Of a stretch of DNA of 64,000 nt, positions 37,032 through 46,383 are shown in pieces. Each line of letters starts with the position of its first letter. Position 1 is the stretch's first letter. The DNA is taken from contig NZ_HG315684.1 in NCBI RefSeq assembly GCF_000455365.1, forward strand, positions 519,611-583,610, written 5' to 3'. Below the pieces are notes generated by a model. That model made no database searches and was not told where the DNA came from. It was given only the letters and a program-made list of their open reading frames with translations. Source of the DNA: Halopiger djelfimassiliensis. Its GTDB lineage: Archaea > Halobacteriota > Halobacteria > Halobacteriales > Natrialbaceae. The position numbers and the translations under genes are program-made.

Positions 37032-37823
37032 GTGACGAGTCTCGAGACGGTCGTTCTGGTTGCGCTCCTTGCCGGCTGTGCGACCGGCGTCGGCGCGCTC
37101 CCGACGCTGTATACGGACCGCGTAAGCCACCACGTCTACGACGGCGCACTCGGGTTCGCCGCCGGCGTCATGGTCGGTGCAGCGATGTTCGCCCTCGTCG
37201 TCCCGGGACTCGAGCTGGGGACGCCCTGGGAGGTCGTCGCCGGACTCGGCCTTGGGACCGCCTTCCTTCTCGCGGCGAACGCCTTCCTCCCGCATATCCA
37301 CCTCCACTTTTGGGGCGAGGAACTCGAGGGAACGTCCGCACTCGAGCAGGCGACCGATGCCGCCGTCGGCGGCGACCGCAGGCGCGCGGCGCTCGTCGGC
37401 AGCGCGATCACCATCCACAACGTTCCCGAGGGGTTCGCCGTCGGAATCGCGTTCGCGAGCGGGGAGACGGCGCTTGGATTCGCCATCGCGGCCGCTATCG
37501 CCGTCCAGAACGTCCCGGACGGGTTCGCGATGGCCGTCCCGGCGACCCGCGCCGGCGTCTCGCGCACCCGAACCGTCCTCTATACGACCCTGTCAGGCGG
37601 CGTGCCGGAACCGATCGCGGCGGCGATCGGGTTCTCGCTCGTGGCCGTCGTCACCGGCCTGTTCCCGCTGGCCGCCGGCTTCGCGGCGGGTGCAATGATC
37701 GCCGTCGTCTTCCGCGAACTCATCCCCTCGAGCCACGGCCACGGCTACGCCGACACCGCGACGGCGGCGTTCGTCGCGGGGTTCGCGCTGATGCTGGTCG
37801 TGGATACGGTGCTTGCGGTCTAG
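37032..37823 (+). CDS. ZIP family divalent metal transporter
   Basis: The 263-residue membrane protein has eight helices. The helix IV/V metal-binding segments are NVPEGFAVGIAFASGE and NVPDGFAMAVPATRAG, with His-rich HIHLHFW and SSHGHGY loops. ZIP transporters carry Zn2+, Fe2+ or Mn2+ into the cytosol. The GTG at 37032 (MTSLETVVLVALLAG) is preferred because helix 1 follows immediately, as in relatives. ATG at 36885 or GTG at 36933 would add a non-family extension. Confidence 0.88.
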   Translation: MTSLETVVLVALLAGCATGVGALPTLYTDRVSHHVYDGALGFAAGVMVGAAMFALVVPGLELGTPWEVVAGLGLGTAFLLAANAFLPHIHLHFWGEELEGTSALEQATDAAVGGDRRRAALVGSAITIHNVPEGFAVGIAFASGETALGFAIAAAIAVQNVPDGFAMAVPATRAGVSRTRTVLYTTLSGGVPEPIAAAIGFSLVAVVTGLFPLAAGFAAGAMIAVVFRELIPSSHGHGYADTATAAFVAGFALMLVVDTVLAV

Positions 37824-38124
37824 TTCCCGGCGGCCACGCCTTTCCCGGGAATTGAGTCCGTGACTGTGTGATAACCGCGACCGAAGTCGTGGGTGAGTTC
37901 AGGCCGAAAGATACTCGCGTCGCAGTCGGCCGACGACGGTCGCGAATACCGTGACATGGATGACAACGATGCTGTGTTGATCGACTGGGCCGAACACCGA
38001 CTCGAGCATCGCTCCGGCTCCCTTTCCTCCGGACGCTGCGCTGCTGACTACCGCGCAACCAGACGGAGGACGCCGACGGCGAGAACGAGATGACGACCAA
38101 GAGACCTACCCGAACTGTGAGTCG
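37824..38124. other. Intergenic region, nothing clear
   Basis: The 301-base gap lies between the convergent ZIP and elp3 genes. A short frame at 37956-38093 begins MDDNDAVLIDWAEHRLEH, which looks protein-like, but its later part is Arg/Thr-rich and unconvincing. It is noted as a possible fragment only. Confidence 0.35.
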
Positions 38125-39792
38125 TCAGAGCCGTTTGCTCACGTACGGCCCGTCCTGGTGGTAGCCGAGCTTCTCGCGGTAGTACTCTCGGGCACCGATG
38201 CCCGAGATGACGCTTAGCTTGTCGTAGCCGGCGTCGGCGGCGAGCGCTTCGGCACGGTCCATCAGTCGGCGGCCGTACCCCTTGTGCTGGTGTTGGCCCG
38301 TCTCCCCTTCGGCGTCGGTGCCGACCGACACTTCCGAGCCGTAGACGTGGAGTTCACGCACCAACGCGGCGTTCTCGAGTTCCGGGCGTACCGGATCGTT
38401 GGGGAACCGCAGCCGACAGAATCCGATCAGGAGGTCCTGCTCGAAGTCCTCGAAGGAAATGAAGTGTTCGGTGCCCCCGCAGGCGTCGTAGGTCATGACG
38501 TCGAGTTCGACCTCGTCGGGTTCCGCGTCGTTCATCCCGACCTCGCGACAGCGGATACACTCACACTCCCAGCCGTGTTCGTCCATGCGCTTGCGCGCGA
38601 GCTGCCGGAGGTTCGACTTCCAGACGCCGGCATCGATGAAGTCGGCCGGGATGTCCCGCTGGACGCGCTGGAGCCGCGTGTACCGGGGGATCATGTCCTT
38701 GATCTCCGCGATCAGCTCCGCGGCCTCGTCGTTCGAGAGGGGTTCGTACTCGTCTTTGTACCACCAGTCGTAGGTCGCGGTCCCGCGGACGACCAGCGTC
38801 GGATAGATCTTCAGGTAATCCGGCTTCCACTCTCCGGACTCGAAGAGCCGCCGGAAGTCCTCGAGACACATCTCCGTGGACATGCCGGGCTGGCCCGGCA
38901 TCATGTGGAAGCCGACCTTGAACGCCGAATCCCGCAGTCGCTGGTTCGCCTCGATCGACTCCCGGACGCCGTGGCCGCGGTGCATCTCCCGGTTGATCCG
39001 CTCGTAGGTCGTCTGGACGCCGACCTCGACTTTCGTTCCGCCGAGATCGAGCATCCGGTCGATCTGCTCGGGATCACACCAGTCGGGCTTGGTCTCGAAG
39101 GTCGTCCCGATGTTGCGGACGTCCGCGGTCTCGTTTTCGGCGATCACGTCCTCGAGATACTTGAACTCGTACTCCTCGGGGTCTTGCGCGAAGCTCTCTC
39201 CCTCTGCTGGTTCGGGTTCCTTGTCGACGTCGAAGTCGTTCATCGCCTCGAGCGCACGCTTGACGAACCACTCCTGGTAGTCGTGGCTGCGGGCGGTCAT
39301 CGTCCCGCCCATCAGGATGAGTTCGACCTTGTCGACGGGGTGGCCGATCTCCCGGAGCTGCTCGAGACGGAGTGTCACCTGTCCGTAAGGATCGTAATCG
39401 TTCTGGACGCCGCGAGCGGCGGCCGGTTCCTCGCCCGTGTAGCTCTGCGAACTCGAAAACTCCGAGTCGGGGCCGCCCGGGCAGTAGAGACACTTCCCGT
39501 GGGGACACCGCTCGGGCGAGGTCATGATCGCGACCGGCGAGACTCCCGACGCGGTACGGACCGGTTTGCGCTGGAGTACCGCCTCCAGATCCTCGCGGTA
39601 CTCCTTGGGCGCGTAGTCGAGTAGCTCGGAGTTTTTCGGGACCTTGGGTGCCGAGTGCTCCGAGCAGGCCTCGAGTTTGGCTTTCTCGACCTCGTCGCGC
39701 TCGATCTCGCCGTTGATGATCCGGTCGACGAGCGTCTCACAGACCTGCTCGAACGCTTCGGTTTCGGTCGGTTCGGGCGTCTCGGTACTCAC
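38125..39792 (-). CDS. elp3: tRNA U34 carboxymethyltransferase Elp3 (radical SAM/GNAT)
   Basis: The 555-residue archaeal Elp3 has the radical-SAM cluster CPHGKCLYCPGG (Cys-x4-Cys-x2-Cys), followed by VELILMGGTMTARSHDYQEW and GVQTTYERINREMHRGHG. A C-terminal GNAT acetyltransferase domain (QHKGYGRRLMDRAEALA) completes the enzyme. It adds carboxymethyl to uridine 34 of tRNA from acetyl-CoA. The length and both active centres are intact. Confidence 0.95.
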   Translation of the reverse strand: MSTETPEPTETEAFEQVCETLVDRIINGEIERDEVEKAKLEACSEHSAPKVPKNSELLDYAPKEYREDLEAVLQRKPVRTASGVSPVAIMTSPERCPHGKCLYCPGGPDSEFSSSQSYTGEEPAAARGVQNDYDPYGQVTLRLEQLREIGHPVDKVELILMGGTMTARSHDYQEWFVKRALEAMNDFDVDKEPEPAEGESFAQDPEEYEFKYLEDVIAENETADVRNIGTTFETKPDWCDPEQIDRMLDLGGTKVEVGVQTTYERINREMHRGHGVRESIEANQRLRDSAFKVGFHMMPGQPGMSTEMCLEDFRRLFESGEWKPDYLKIYPTLVVRGTATYDWWYKDEYEPLSNDEAAELIAEIKDMIPRYTRLQRVQRDIPADFIDAGVWKSNLRQLARKRMDEHGWECECIRCREVGMNDAEPDEVELDVMTYDACGGTEHFISFEDFEQDLLIGFCRLRFPNDPVRPELENAALVRELHVYGSEVSVGTDAEGETGQHQHKGYGRRLMDRAEALAADAGYDKLSVISGIGAREYYREKLGYHQDGPYVSKRL

Positions 39793-39905
39793 TACACGTG
39801 TTTCGTCGCCGTTCGTGAATAAGCGTGTCGGACTCGTCGATCGGCCGGTCGGTCGTCGGTGACGTGGGGACCGTCACCACTACGTAAACGTGACCGTCTT
39901 CCGAA

Positions 39906-39915
39906 AGGTAACCGT
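39906..39915 (+). promoter_or_regulatory. TATA-like element for the mrp operon
   Basis: The AT-rich run in accgtttaagg near 39910 lies about 40 bases before the mrpA ATG at 39951, giving a short leader. It is the only obvious promoter for the seven overlapping mrp genes. Confidence 0.4.
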
Positions 39916-39950
39916 TTAAGGATGGTCTCCCCCTACCGTCGGCGTATCGA

Positions 39951-42404
39951 ATGTCTCCCGACCTGACCGTGATTCTCGTCGCGGTCGCGTTGCCGTTCGC
40001 CGCAGCAGGAGCGACGCCGCTGCTGTTTCGCCTGCTCGGCGAGCGGACGGGCTATGCCGGCGCGGCGGTCGCGGCAACGTCGTTTGGCCTGCTTGCCACC
40101 CAGTACGGGTCGGCGGTGACGGATCCGGGAGCCGTGGATCTCGCCTGGATCCCGTCGCTCGAGATCGCGCTTCGCTTTTACGTCGACGGGTGGGGACTGC
40201 TGTTTGCGTTGCTTGCAACCGGAATCGGCGTCCTCATCTTCAGCTACTCGCCAGCGTACATGCACGGTGAATCCGGTCTCGTGAGGTTCTACGCCGCGTT
40301 GCTCGCGTTTATGGGCTCGATCGTCGGGGTCGCGCTCGCCGCCGACCTGATCGCGGTGTTCCTCTTTTGGGAACTCACCAGCCTCTGTTCGTTCGTCCTG
40401 ATCGGTCACTACACGGGCGACGCCTCCTCACAGTACGCCGCCCGGATGGCCATGCTGGTCACCGTCGGCGGCGGCCTCTTCCTGCTGGTCGGCTTGCTCT
40501 TGCTTGCGGTCGTCGCGGGCGACGTGTCCGGGGTCGACTCCGCGTTCGATCTGGCCGCGATGCTCGCCCACTCCGAGGAGATGGCGGCCGCGTTGCGCGA
40601 AGAGGGGCTGTTTCTGCCGGTGTTGGGCCTGCTCGCGATCGGGGCCGGGGCCAAGTCGGCGCAAGTCCCCCTCCACTTCTGGCTGCCCAACGCGATGGCT
40701 GCCCCCACTCCCGTCTCGGCGTTTCTCCACTCCGCGACGATGGTGAAAGTCGGCGTCTACTTCATCGGCCGCGTCAGGCCCATGCTCGTCGGCCCCGAGT
40801 GGCTGTTCCTGTTTGCGACGCTCGGGCTGACGACCATGACCGTCTGTGCGATCCTCGCGGTCGCCGCCACGGACATCAAGGAACTGCTGGCGTACTCGAC
40901 TGCGAGCCACCTCGGGTTGATGGTCGCGGGATTCGGGTTTACGTCGATCTACGGCGCTGAGGCCGGCGTCTTCCACCTCCTCAACCACGCACTGTTCAAG
41001 GCCGCGCTCTTTCTCGTCGCCGGCATCATCGCCCACGAGGCGGGCACCCGGCGGATCGACGACCTCGGCGGCCTCCGGCACGACCTGCCGATCACGGCGG
41101 CGATCACCGTCGTCGTTGCGCTCAGCATGGCCGGCATCCCGCCGTTCAACGGCTTCTACTCCAAGGAACTCCTGTTCGAGGCGGCCGTCGAGGCGAGCCA
41201 CCACCACGACATCGGCCTGCTCGGCTTGCTCTACCCCGCCGTCGCCGTCTTCGGGAGCGTCTTTACCGTCCTCTACTCGCTTCGCTTTCTCGCGCTTTTC
41301 TTCGGCGACCGGCCCGACGACCTCGGACACGTCCACCGGCCGGCCGTCACGCTGGTCGCCCCGCCGGCCGTGCTCGCGCTACTCGCCGCCGTCATCAGCG
41401 TTAACCCCGAGCTCGCGGTCAGCGCGATCGTCCAGTCAGGCGTCGACGCGACGGCCGTCGAGGCCCACACGATGCACGTCGGCCTGCCGACGTCGTACTC
41501 CCCCGCGGTCGGGATGAGCGCGGTCACGATCGGAACCGGCGTCCTCGCGTACCCGTTTTACGGGCGCGTTCACGACGGCATCCGGTCGGTCCCGGACGCG
41601 ATCCCGCCGGTCAGCGCGAACTGGTGGTACGATACCGTCGTCGACGGCCTCTCGAGTACGGGTTCGTGGCTCGGCTCGCACGTCCACAACGGACTGCTCC
41701 GGACGTACGCGACGTGGACGCTGGGTGCCACCTGTACGCTCGCGCTGGCGGGTTTTGTCGCGACGGGAGCCGTTGTCCCGACCGATCTCGTCGGGATCGA
41801 GGCACCGATCGCGGTCGCGCTCGTGTTGCTCGTGGCCGTCGTCGCCGGGCTTGCCGTCGTCCGGTCCGAATCACACGTCGCCGGGATCCTCACGCTCTCG
41901 ATCCTCGGCTTCATGGTCGCCATCTTCTACATCCTCGCAAGCGCGCCGGACCTCGCGTTGACCCAGCTGGTCGTCGAGACGCTCGTGCTCGTGATCTTCC
42001 TGCTCGTGATCGAGGAGATCCCCGAGTACTACGAGGTCGGACTCGGCAAGGTCGTTCGCGACGCCGTCGTCTCGGTGGCAGTCGGTGCGACCGTGTTCGT
42101 CACCGTCCTCGTCACGACCGACGCCCGACCCGAAGGCGGCACCGAAGTCGCCGAAAAGTACGCCACCTGGGCCGTTCCCGAAGGCGGCGGGACGAACATC
42201 GTCAACGTGACGCTGGTGGACTTCCGCGGGTTCGACACGCTCGGCGAACTGGTCGTGATCGCGCTGGCAGCGATCTCGATCCTGACGCTGATCGTGATGC
42301 GGGGCCACGGCGGCGACGAACGGATCGACGCACACGATCCGCCCGGCGACGCGTCGACCGGTACCCGCAGCGACGGCGGTACCGCCGGAGGTGAAAACGA
42401 ATGA
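39951..42404 (+). CDS. mnhA: MrpA/MnhA: Na+/H+ antiporter subunit A
   Basis: The 817-residue membrane protein has a NuoL-like proton-channel domain with many helices (LTSLCSFVLIGHYTGD, KSAQVPLHFWLPNAMAAP, LLAYSTASHLGLMVAGFGF, NHALFKAALFLVAG). The C-terminal segment (LTLSILGFMVAIFYILASAP, LVVETLVLVIFLLVIEE, ALAAISILTLIVM) contains the DUF4040/MbhE-like domain of MrpA. It exchanges Na+ for H+ in the multi-subunit antiporter. Its stop overlaps the mnhB ATG by four bases (ATGA). Confidence 0.93.
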   Translation: MSPDLTVILVAVALPFAAAGATPLLFRLLGERTGYAGAAVAATSFGLLATQYGSAVTDPGAVDLAWIPSLEIALRFYVDGWGLLFALLATGIGVLIFSYSPAYMHGESGLVRFYAALLAFMGSIVGVALAADLIAVFLFWELTSLCSFVLIGHYTGDASSQYAARMAMLVTVGGGLFLLVGLLLLAVVAGDVSGVDSAFDLAAMLAHSEEMAAALREEGLFLPVLGLLAIGAGAKSAQVPLHFWLPNAMAAPTPVSAFLHSATMVKVGVYFIGRVRPMLVGPEWLFLFATLGLTTMTVCAILAVAATDIKELLAYSTASHLGLMVAGFGFTSIYGAEAGVFHLLNHALFKAALFLVAGIIAHEAGTRRIDDLGGLRHDLPITAAITVVVALSMAGIPPFNGFYSKELLFEAAVEASHHHDIGLLGLLYPAVAVFGSVFTVLYSLRFLALFFGDRPDDLGHVHRPAVTLVAPPAVLALLAAVISVNPELAVSAIVQSGVDATAVEAHTMHVGLPTSYSPAVGMSAVTIGTGVLAYPFYGRVHDGIRSVPDAIPPVSANWWYDTVVDGLSSTGSWLGSHVHNGLLRTYATWTLGATCTLALAGFVATGAVVPTDLVGIEAPIAVALVLLVAVVAGLAVVRSESHVAGILTLSILGFMVAIFYILASAPDLALTQLVVETLVLVIFLLVIEEIPEYYEVGLGKVVRDAVVSVAVGATVFVTVLVTTDARPEGGTEVAEKYATWAVPEGGGTNIVNVTLVDFRGFDTLGELVVIALAAISILTLIVMRGHGGDERIDAHDPPGDASTGTRSDGGTAGGENE

Positions 42405-42865
42405 CGTCGGTCATCATGCGGACGACGGCTCGCGTGATCGTCCCGATCATTCTGGTCGTCGCCATCTCGCTGTTCGTGGAGGGGCACAACCTCCCCGGCG
42501 GCGGCTTCATCGGCGGCGTGCTCACGACGACGGCCTTCGCGGTCATCTACCTCGCGTTCGGGCTTGACTTCCTCGAGCGGGGCGTGCTCGGCCGCGACGT
42601 CGACCCCGGAAAGGAACCCTCCCGGGACCGCGTCGTCGTCGCCTACCGGCGGGTCTTCGAGTACGGGCTGGCGATCGCCGTCCTCAGTGGACTGGCCCCG
42701 CTGGTGTTCGAGGAGCCGTTCCTGACCCAGACGTTTCGCGAGTTCGAAGGCGTCCCGATCTACGGCCACGTCGAGATCGCCAGCGCGCTCGCGTTCGACT
42801 TCGGCGTCTACTGCGTGGTGGTCGGTGGCCTGCTGACGATCCTCTCGGTGGTGGGAGCCGAATGA
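42401..42865 (+). CDS. mnhB: MrpB/MnhB: antiporter subunit B
   Basis: The 154-residue protein has the MnhB signature HNLPGGGFIGGVLTTTAFAV and four membrane helices. The stop overlaps the mnhC ATG (ATGA). Length is normal for MnhB. Confidence 0.92.
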   Translation: MTSVIMRTTARVIVPIILVVAISLFVEGHNLPGGGFIGGVLTTTAFAVIYLAFGLDFLERGVLGRDVDPGKEPSRDRVVVAYRRVFEYGLAIAVLSGLAPLVFEEPFLTQTFREFEGVPIYGHVEIASALAFDFGVYCVVVGGLLTILSVVGAE

Positions 42866-43215
42866 CTGCGATCGTCCTCGCCGCCGTGATCGGCGCGCTG
42901 TTCGCGCTCGGCACGTTCCTGATCCTCCGACGGGATCTGATCCGTGTCGTCTGGGGACTGACGATCATCAGTCAGGCGGCCAACGTCTACCTGCTTGCGA
43001 TGGGCGGGATCACGGAGGGGACCGCCGAGACGGTGCCTATCCTCGCCGGCCACGGCGAGCACGTGCCGGCGACGGCCGATCCGCTGGTGCAGGCGCTCGT
43101 CCTGACCGCGATCGTCATCGGCTTCGGGATGACCGCCTTCGCGCTCGTCCTCTCCTACCGCGTCTACGAGGAACACGACACGCTCGACGTCTCCGAACTC
43201 GGTGATCGAGAATGA
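42862..43215 (+). CDS. mnhC: MrpC/MnhC: antiporter subunit C (NuoK-like)
   Basis: The 117-residue NuoK-like protein has three helices; a typical segment is LRRDLIRVVWGLTIISQAAN, and ALVLTAIVIGFGMTAFALVL forms the last helix. Its stop overlaps the mnhD ATG (ATGA). Confidence 0.92.
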   Translation: MTAIVLAAVIGALFALGTFLILRRDLIRVVWGLTIISQAANVYLLAMGGITEGTAETVPILAGHGEHVPATADPLVQALVLTAIVIGFGMTAFALVLSYRVYEEHDTLDVSELGDRE

Positions 43216-44852
43216 CGACGATACAGACGCTGACGGCGCTGCCGATCGGAACGGAATCGCAGCTGGTGATCGCGCCGATGCTGGTCGTCCTCGTCGCGGC
43301 CGTGGGCAGTTTGCTGCTCGGTCGGTGGCCCCGGGGACGCATCGGCGTGAGCCTCGCCGGCGGCGCGGCCTACGCGGTCGCCGTCGCAGCCATCGACTGG
43401 TATATCGTCCTCGCACCGGACGCGCCGGGGATCGCAACCTATCAGGTCGGCGGCTGGCCCGCACCGTTTGGCATCACGCTCGTCGCCGACGGCCTGTCGG
43501 CGTTCATGTTGACGATGGTCGCGATCCTCGGGATCGCCTCGCTCGTCTTCTCGACGCGTGTCCTCCCCGAAATCGACCGGCGGAGCTACTACTTCCCGCT
43601 GTTTCACTTCCTGGCGCTTGGCGTCACCGGCGCGTTCCTCACCGGCGACCTGTTCAACCTGTTCGTCTGGTTCGAGGTGATGTTGATGGCGAGTTACATC
43701 TTCGTCGCCTACTACGGCGGCCCACAGCACACCCGGGCCGCCTTCTGGTACGTCGCGCTCAACCTGCTTGCAAGCGCCGTGTTTCTGCTCGGCGTCGGCG
43801 GCATCTACGCGACGATGGGGACGCTCAACATGGCCGAACTCTCCCGGCGGCTCGCCGACCCGGCGGCCTACGGACTCGATCCGCAGCTCGGCTCGGTCGT
43901 CGGCCTGCTGGCCCTGCTGTTGTCGGTCTTTGCGATCAAGGCCGGACTCGTTCCCTTCCAGTTCTGGATCCCGACGGCCTACCGGGCCGCCCCGCCACAG
44001 ATTACCGCGTTGCTGGCCGGTGCGACGAAGAAGGTCGGTATCTACGCGATCGTTCGCCTCTCGTTTACCGTCTTCGCCGACGCGCCCGTCACCGTCGACC
44101 TCGCGGTCCCGGGGACCGGCCTCGCCGTCACCGGCGACTCGCCGCTCGCGTTCGTCGGGGCCGCCCTGTTCGTCATGGCCGCCGCCAGCATCCTCGTCGG
44201 CGGTCTCGGGGCCGTCGGCCGCGATTCGATCGAGGGCGTCCTCGCGTACTCGAGCATCGGGCAGGTTGGCTTTATCGCGGTGCCGGTCGCAATCGCGGCG
44301 ACGACGCCGGAACTGCGCCACCTCGGGATCGTCGCCGCGCTGGTGTATGCGCTCAACCACACGCTCGCGAAGGGGCTGCTCTTTCTCGCGGTCGGGGCGG
44401 TCAGGTCGGCGACCGGAACGAGTCGACTGGTCGACCTCGGCGGGCTGGCGGGCCGGTCACCGCCGCTTGCGATCGCGTTCTTCATCGGCTCGCTCGCACT
44501 CGTCGGCATCCCGCCGCTGTCGGGCTTTTTCGGCAAGTTCCTCGTCTTCGATACGGCGGCTCGAGCGGAGGCGACGCCGGTGATCGTCCTGTTGCTCGCC
44601 GGATCGATACTGACGATCGCGTACGCGACGCGGACGTGGAACCGGAGCTTCTGGGGTACCCGAACGCCCGCGGTCGAGGAGGCGACCGTCGACGCCGTTC
44701 AGGTCGGCGTGATCGTCGGACTGGCAGCAGCGATCGTCACGGTCGGCGTCGGGTTCGAACCGGTCTACGAGTTCGCCGACGCGGCCGCGGAGGCCGCGCT
44801 GGCCGACGACGACTACGCGGAGGCCGTCCTCGAGGGGGGTGTGGCTGAATGA
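43212..44852 (+). CDS. mnhD: MrpD/MnhD: antiporter subunit D
   Basis: The 546-residue NuoM/N-like subunit has about 14 helices with FAIKAGLVPFQFWIPTAY (channel lysine), AGATKKVGIYAIVRL and IEGVLAYSSIGQVGFIA. An acidic C-terminus follows. It overlaps mnhE by ATGA. Confidence 0.93.
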   Translation: MTTIQTLTALPIGTESQLVIAPMLVVLVAAVGSLLLGRWPRGRIGVSLAGGAAYAVAVAAIDWYIVLAPDAPGIATYQVGGWPAPFGITLVADGLSAFMLTMVAILGIASLVFSTRVLPEIDRRSYYFPLFHFLALGVTGAFLTGDLFNLFVWFEVMLMASYIFVAYYGGPQHTRAAFWYVALNLLASAVFLLGVGGIYATMGTLNMAELSRRLADPAAYGLDPQLGSVVGLLALLLSVFAIKAGLVPFQFWIPTAYRAAPPQITALLAGATKKVGIYAIVRLSFTVFADAPVTVDLAVPGTGLAVTGDSPLAFVGAALFVMAAASILVGGLGAVGRDSIEGVLAYSSIGQVGFIAVPVAIAATTPELRHLGIVAALVYALNHTLAKGLLFLAVGAVRSATGTSRLVDLGGLAGRSPPLAIAFFIGSLALVGIPPLSGFFGKFLVFDTAARAEATPVIVLLLAGSILTIAYATRTWNRSFWGTRTPAVEEATVDAVQVGVIVGLAAAIVTVGVGFEPVYEFADAAAEAALADDDYAEAVLEGGVAE

Positions 44853-45454
44853 GGGTTCGAACGTGGCCGGTCGCCGGCGTCGTCTTCGCGGTCCTGTGGG
44901 TGTTCGTCCGCGGCGTCGCACTCACGCCGTCGGCACTGCTCGGGCAGTTCCTCTTCGGCCTCGTCGTCGGCCTGCCGGTCGCGTTCGTCTTCCGGCGGTT
45001 GTACATCAAGCGCATCGACCTCGCCCGCGGGGCGGCCGCGTTGCCGGCCGCCGGCCGCTATCTCGCGGCGTTCTCGTGGGAGGTCGTCCGCGCGAACGTC
45101 GACGTGGCGTACCGGGTGCTCTCGCCGGGGATGCCGATCGAACCCGAAGTGATCCTGTTACCGCTGCGGGTCGAGACCGACCTCGCGATCACGACCATCG
45201 CCAACAGCATCACGATCACGCCCGGGACGGTCACCCTCGATTACGACGAGGAAACCAACGCACTGTACGTCCACGCGGTCGACGGGCGGGATCCGGAGGC
45301 GATCGCAGCGCCGATCCGAAGATGGGAAGACTACGCCCTCGTGATGTTCGACGAGGACGCGTCGCCGGATGACCGCCCGCCGGAGATCGTCGTCTCGGGC
45401 GGGGAAAGGGAACGGACGACGGTCCGCGACAGTAGAGGTGTCGACGATGAGTGA
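44849..45454 (+). CDS. mnhE: MrpE/MnhE: antiporter subunit E
   Basis: The 201-residue protein has an N-terminal hydrophobic hairpin and the cytosolic MnhE domain with TDLAITTIANSITITPGTVT. It ends eight bases inside mnhF. Confidence 0.9.
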   Translation: MRVRTWPVAGVVFAVLWVFVRGVALTPSALLGQFLFGLVVGLPVAFVFRRLYIKRIDLARGAAALPAAGRYLAAFSWEVVRANVDVAYRVLSPGMPIEPEVILLPLRVETDLAITTIANSITITPGTVTLDYDEETNALYVHAVDGRDPEAIAAPIRRWEDYALVMFDEDASPDDRPPEIVVSGGERERTTVRDSRGVDDE

Positions 45455-45740
45455 CCCGTTGGAGCCGGCGCTTCTCGAGACGACGGTCAGGGCCGCGCTG
45501 ATACTCGTCAGCGGGCTCTGTGTGCTCTGTAGCTACCGGGTGATCTACGGCCCGACGAACCCGGACCGGGTCGTCGCACTGGACGCCATCGCCACGAACG
45601 TCGTCGCCATCGCGGTCCTGTTTGCCATCCAGACCGACCGCGGGTTGTTCATCACCGTTAGTCTCGTGCTCGCGATCATCGGCTTCATCGCGACCGTGGC
45701 CGTCGCCAAGTTCGTCACCGAAGGGGAGGTGATCGAATGA
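45447..45740 (+). CDS. mnhF: MrpF/MnhF: antiporter subunit F
   Basis: The 97-residue product has three helices and the MnhF segment GPTNPDRVVALDAIATNVVA. ATG at 45447 (MSDPLEPALLET) is chosen over an upstream ATG at 45369 inside mnhE. Its stop overlaps mnhG (ATGA). Confidence 0.9.
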   Translation: MSDPLEPALLETTVRAALILVSGLCVLCSYRVIYGPTNPDRVVALDAIATNVVAIAVLFAIQTDRGLFITVSLVLAIIGFIATVAVAKFVTEGEVIE

Positions 45741-46108
45741 TCCGGACCGCGCTCGTGATCGCGCTGATCGCCGTCGGCACGTTCTTCCTGACGGTCGGGA
45801 CCATCGGGCTGCTCCGCCTGCCGAACGTCTACAACCGGATGCACGCCACGAGCAAGCCCACGACGCTTGGCACCGCCGCCATCTTCATGGCGGGGTTCGT
45901 CCAGTTCGGCCCGGGCGACGAGGGCCTGACCGCGCTCATCGGGATCGCCTTTCTCTTCCTGACCGTGCCGACCGGCGCACACATGATCGCCCGCGCCGCC
46001 GAGCGGATCGGCATCCCGTTTCTCGGGAGCGTCACCTGGCCCGATCCGTCGGCGGTGGATCGAGAGCGACGCGAGCAGACCGAAACCGAACCGCCGGACG
46101 AGGATTGA
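45737..46108 (+). CDS. mnhG: MrpG/MnhG: antiporter subunit G
   Basis: The 123-residue protein has three helices and the MnhG motif IGLLRLPNVYNRMHATSKP. The hydrophilic acidic tail (QTETEPPDED) is common in haloarchaeal copies. It closes the seven-gene mrp operon. Confidence 0.92.
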   Translation: MIRTALVIALIAVGTFFLTVGTIGLLRLPNVYNRMHATSKPTTLGTAAIFMAGFVQFGPGDEGLTALIGIAFLFLTVPTGAHMIARAAERIGIPFLGSVTWPDPSAVDRERREQTETEPPDED

Positions 46109-46352
46109 CGAGACGGAAGTGGCGCTACTCAGTGCAAACCCGTCCTCGAGTACCGGTCCGATCCTCTCAGCATATCGTCGCTCAAGTGAACCATCCGCGA
46201 GCAGTGCGTCGCCGGCAAGCGAACCGCCAAGCAGTTCATACTACTGGTGTCGATAGGCTGACTGCCCCGGAAGTCGCTTGTCTACACATCGATGGCGTCT
46301 CACGGGGTTCTAAACAGGGTGTGGAATATTCGATGTAGATCCTGCCCAAAAG

Positions 46353-46360
46353 TTTATTAT
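46353..46360 (+). promoter_or_regulatory. TATA box for the Tat-exported protein
   Basis: tttattat at 46353-46360 lies about 27 bases before the ATG at 46384, so the message is probably leaderless. The sequence around it is markedly AT-rich. Confidence 0.55.
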
Positions 46361-46383
46361 TATTCCCATATTCCAATGGGGTT

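Noticed and set aside
37893-38093. Small frame in the ZIP-elp3 gap
   Set aside because: The first 20 residues look protein-like (MDDNDAVLIDWAEHRLEH) but the later part is Arg/Thr-rich, as in GC-rich noncoding sequence, and there is no promoter.
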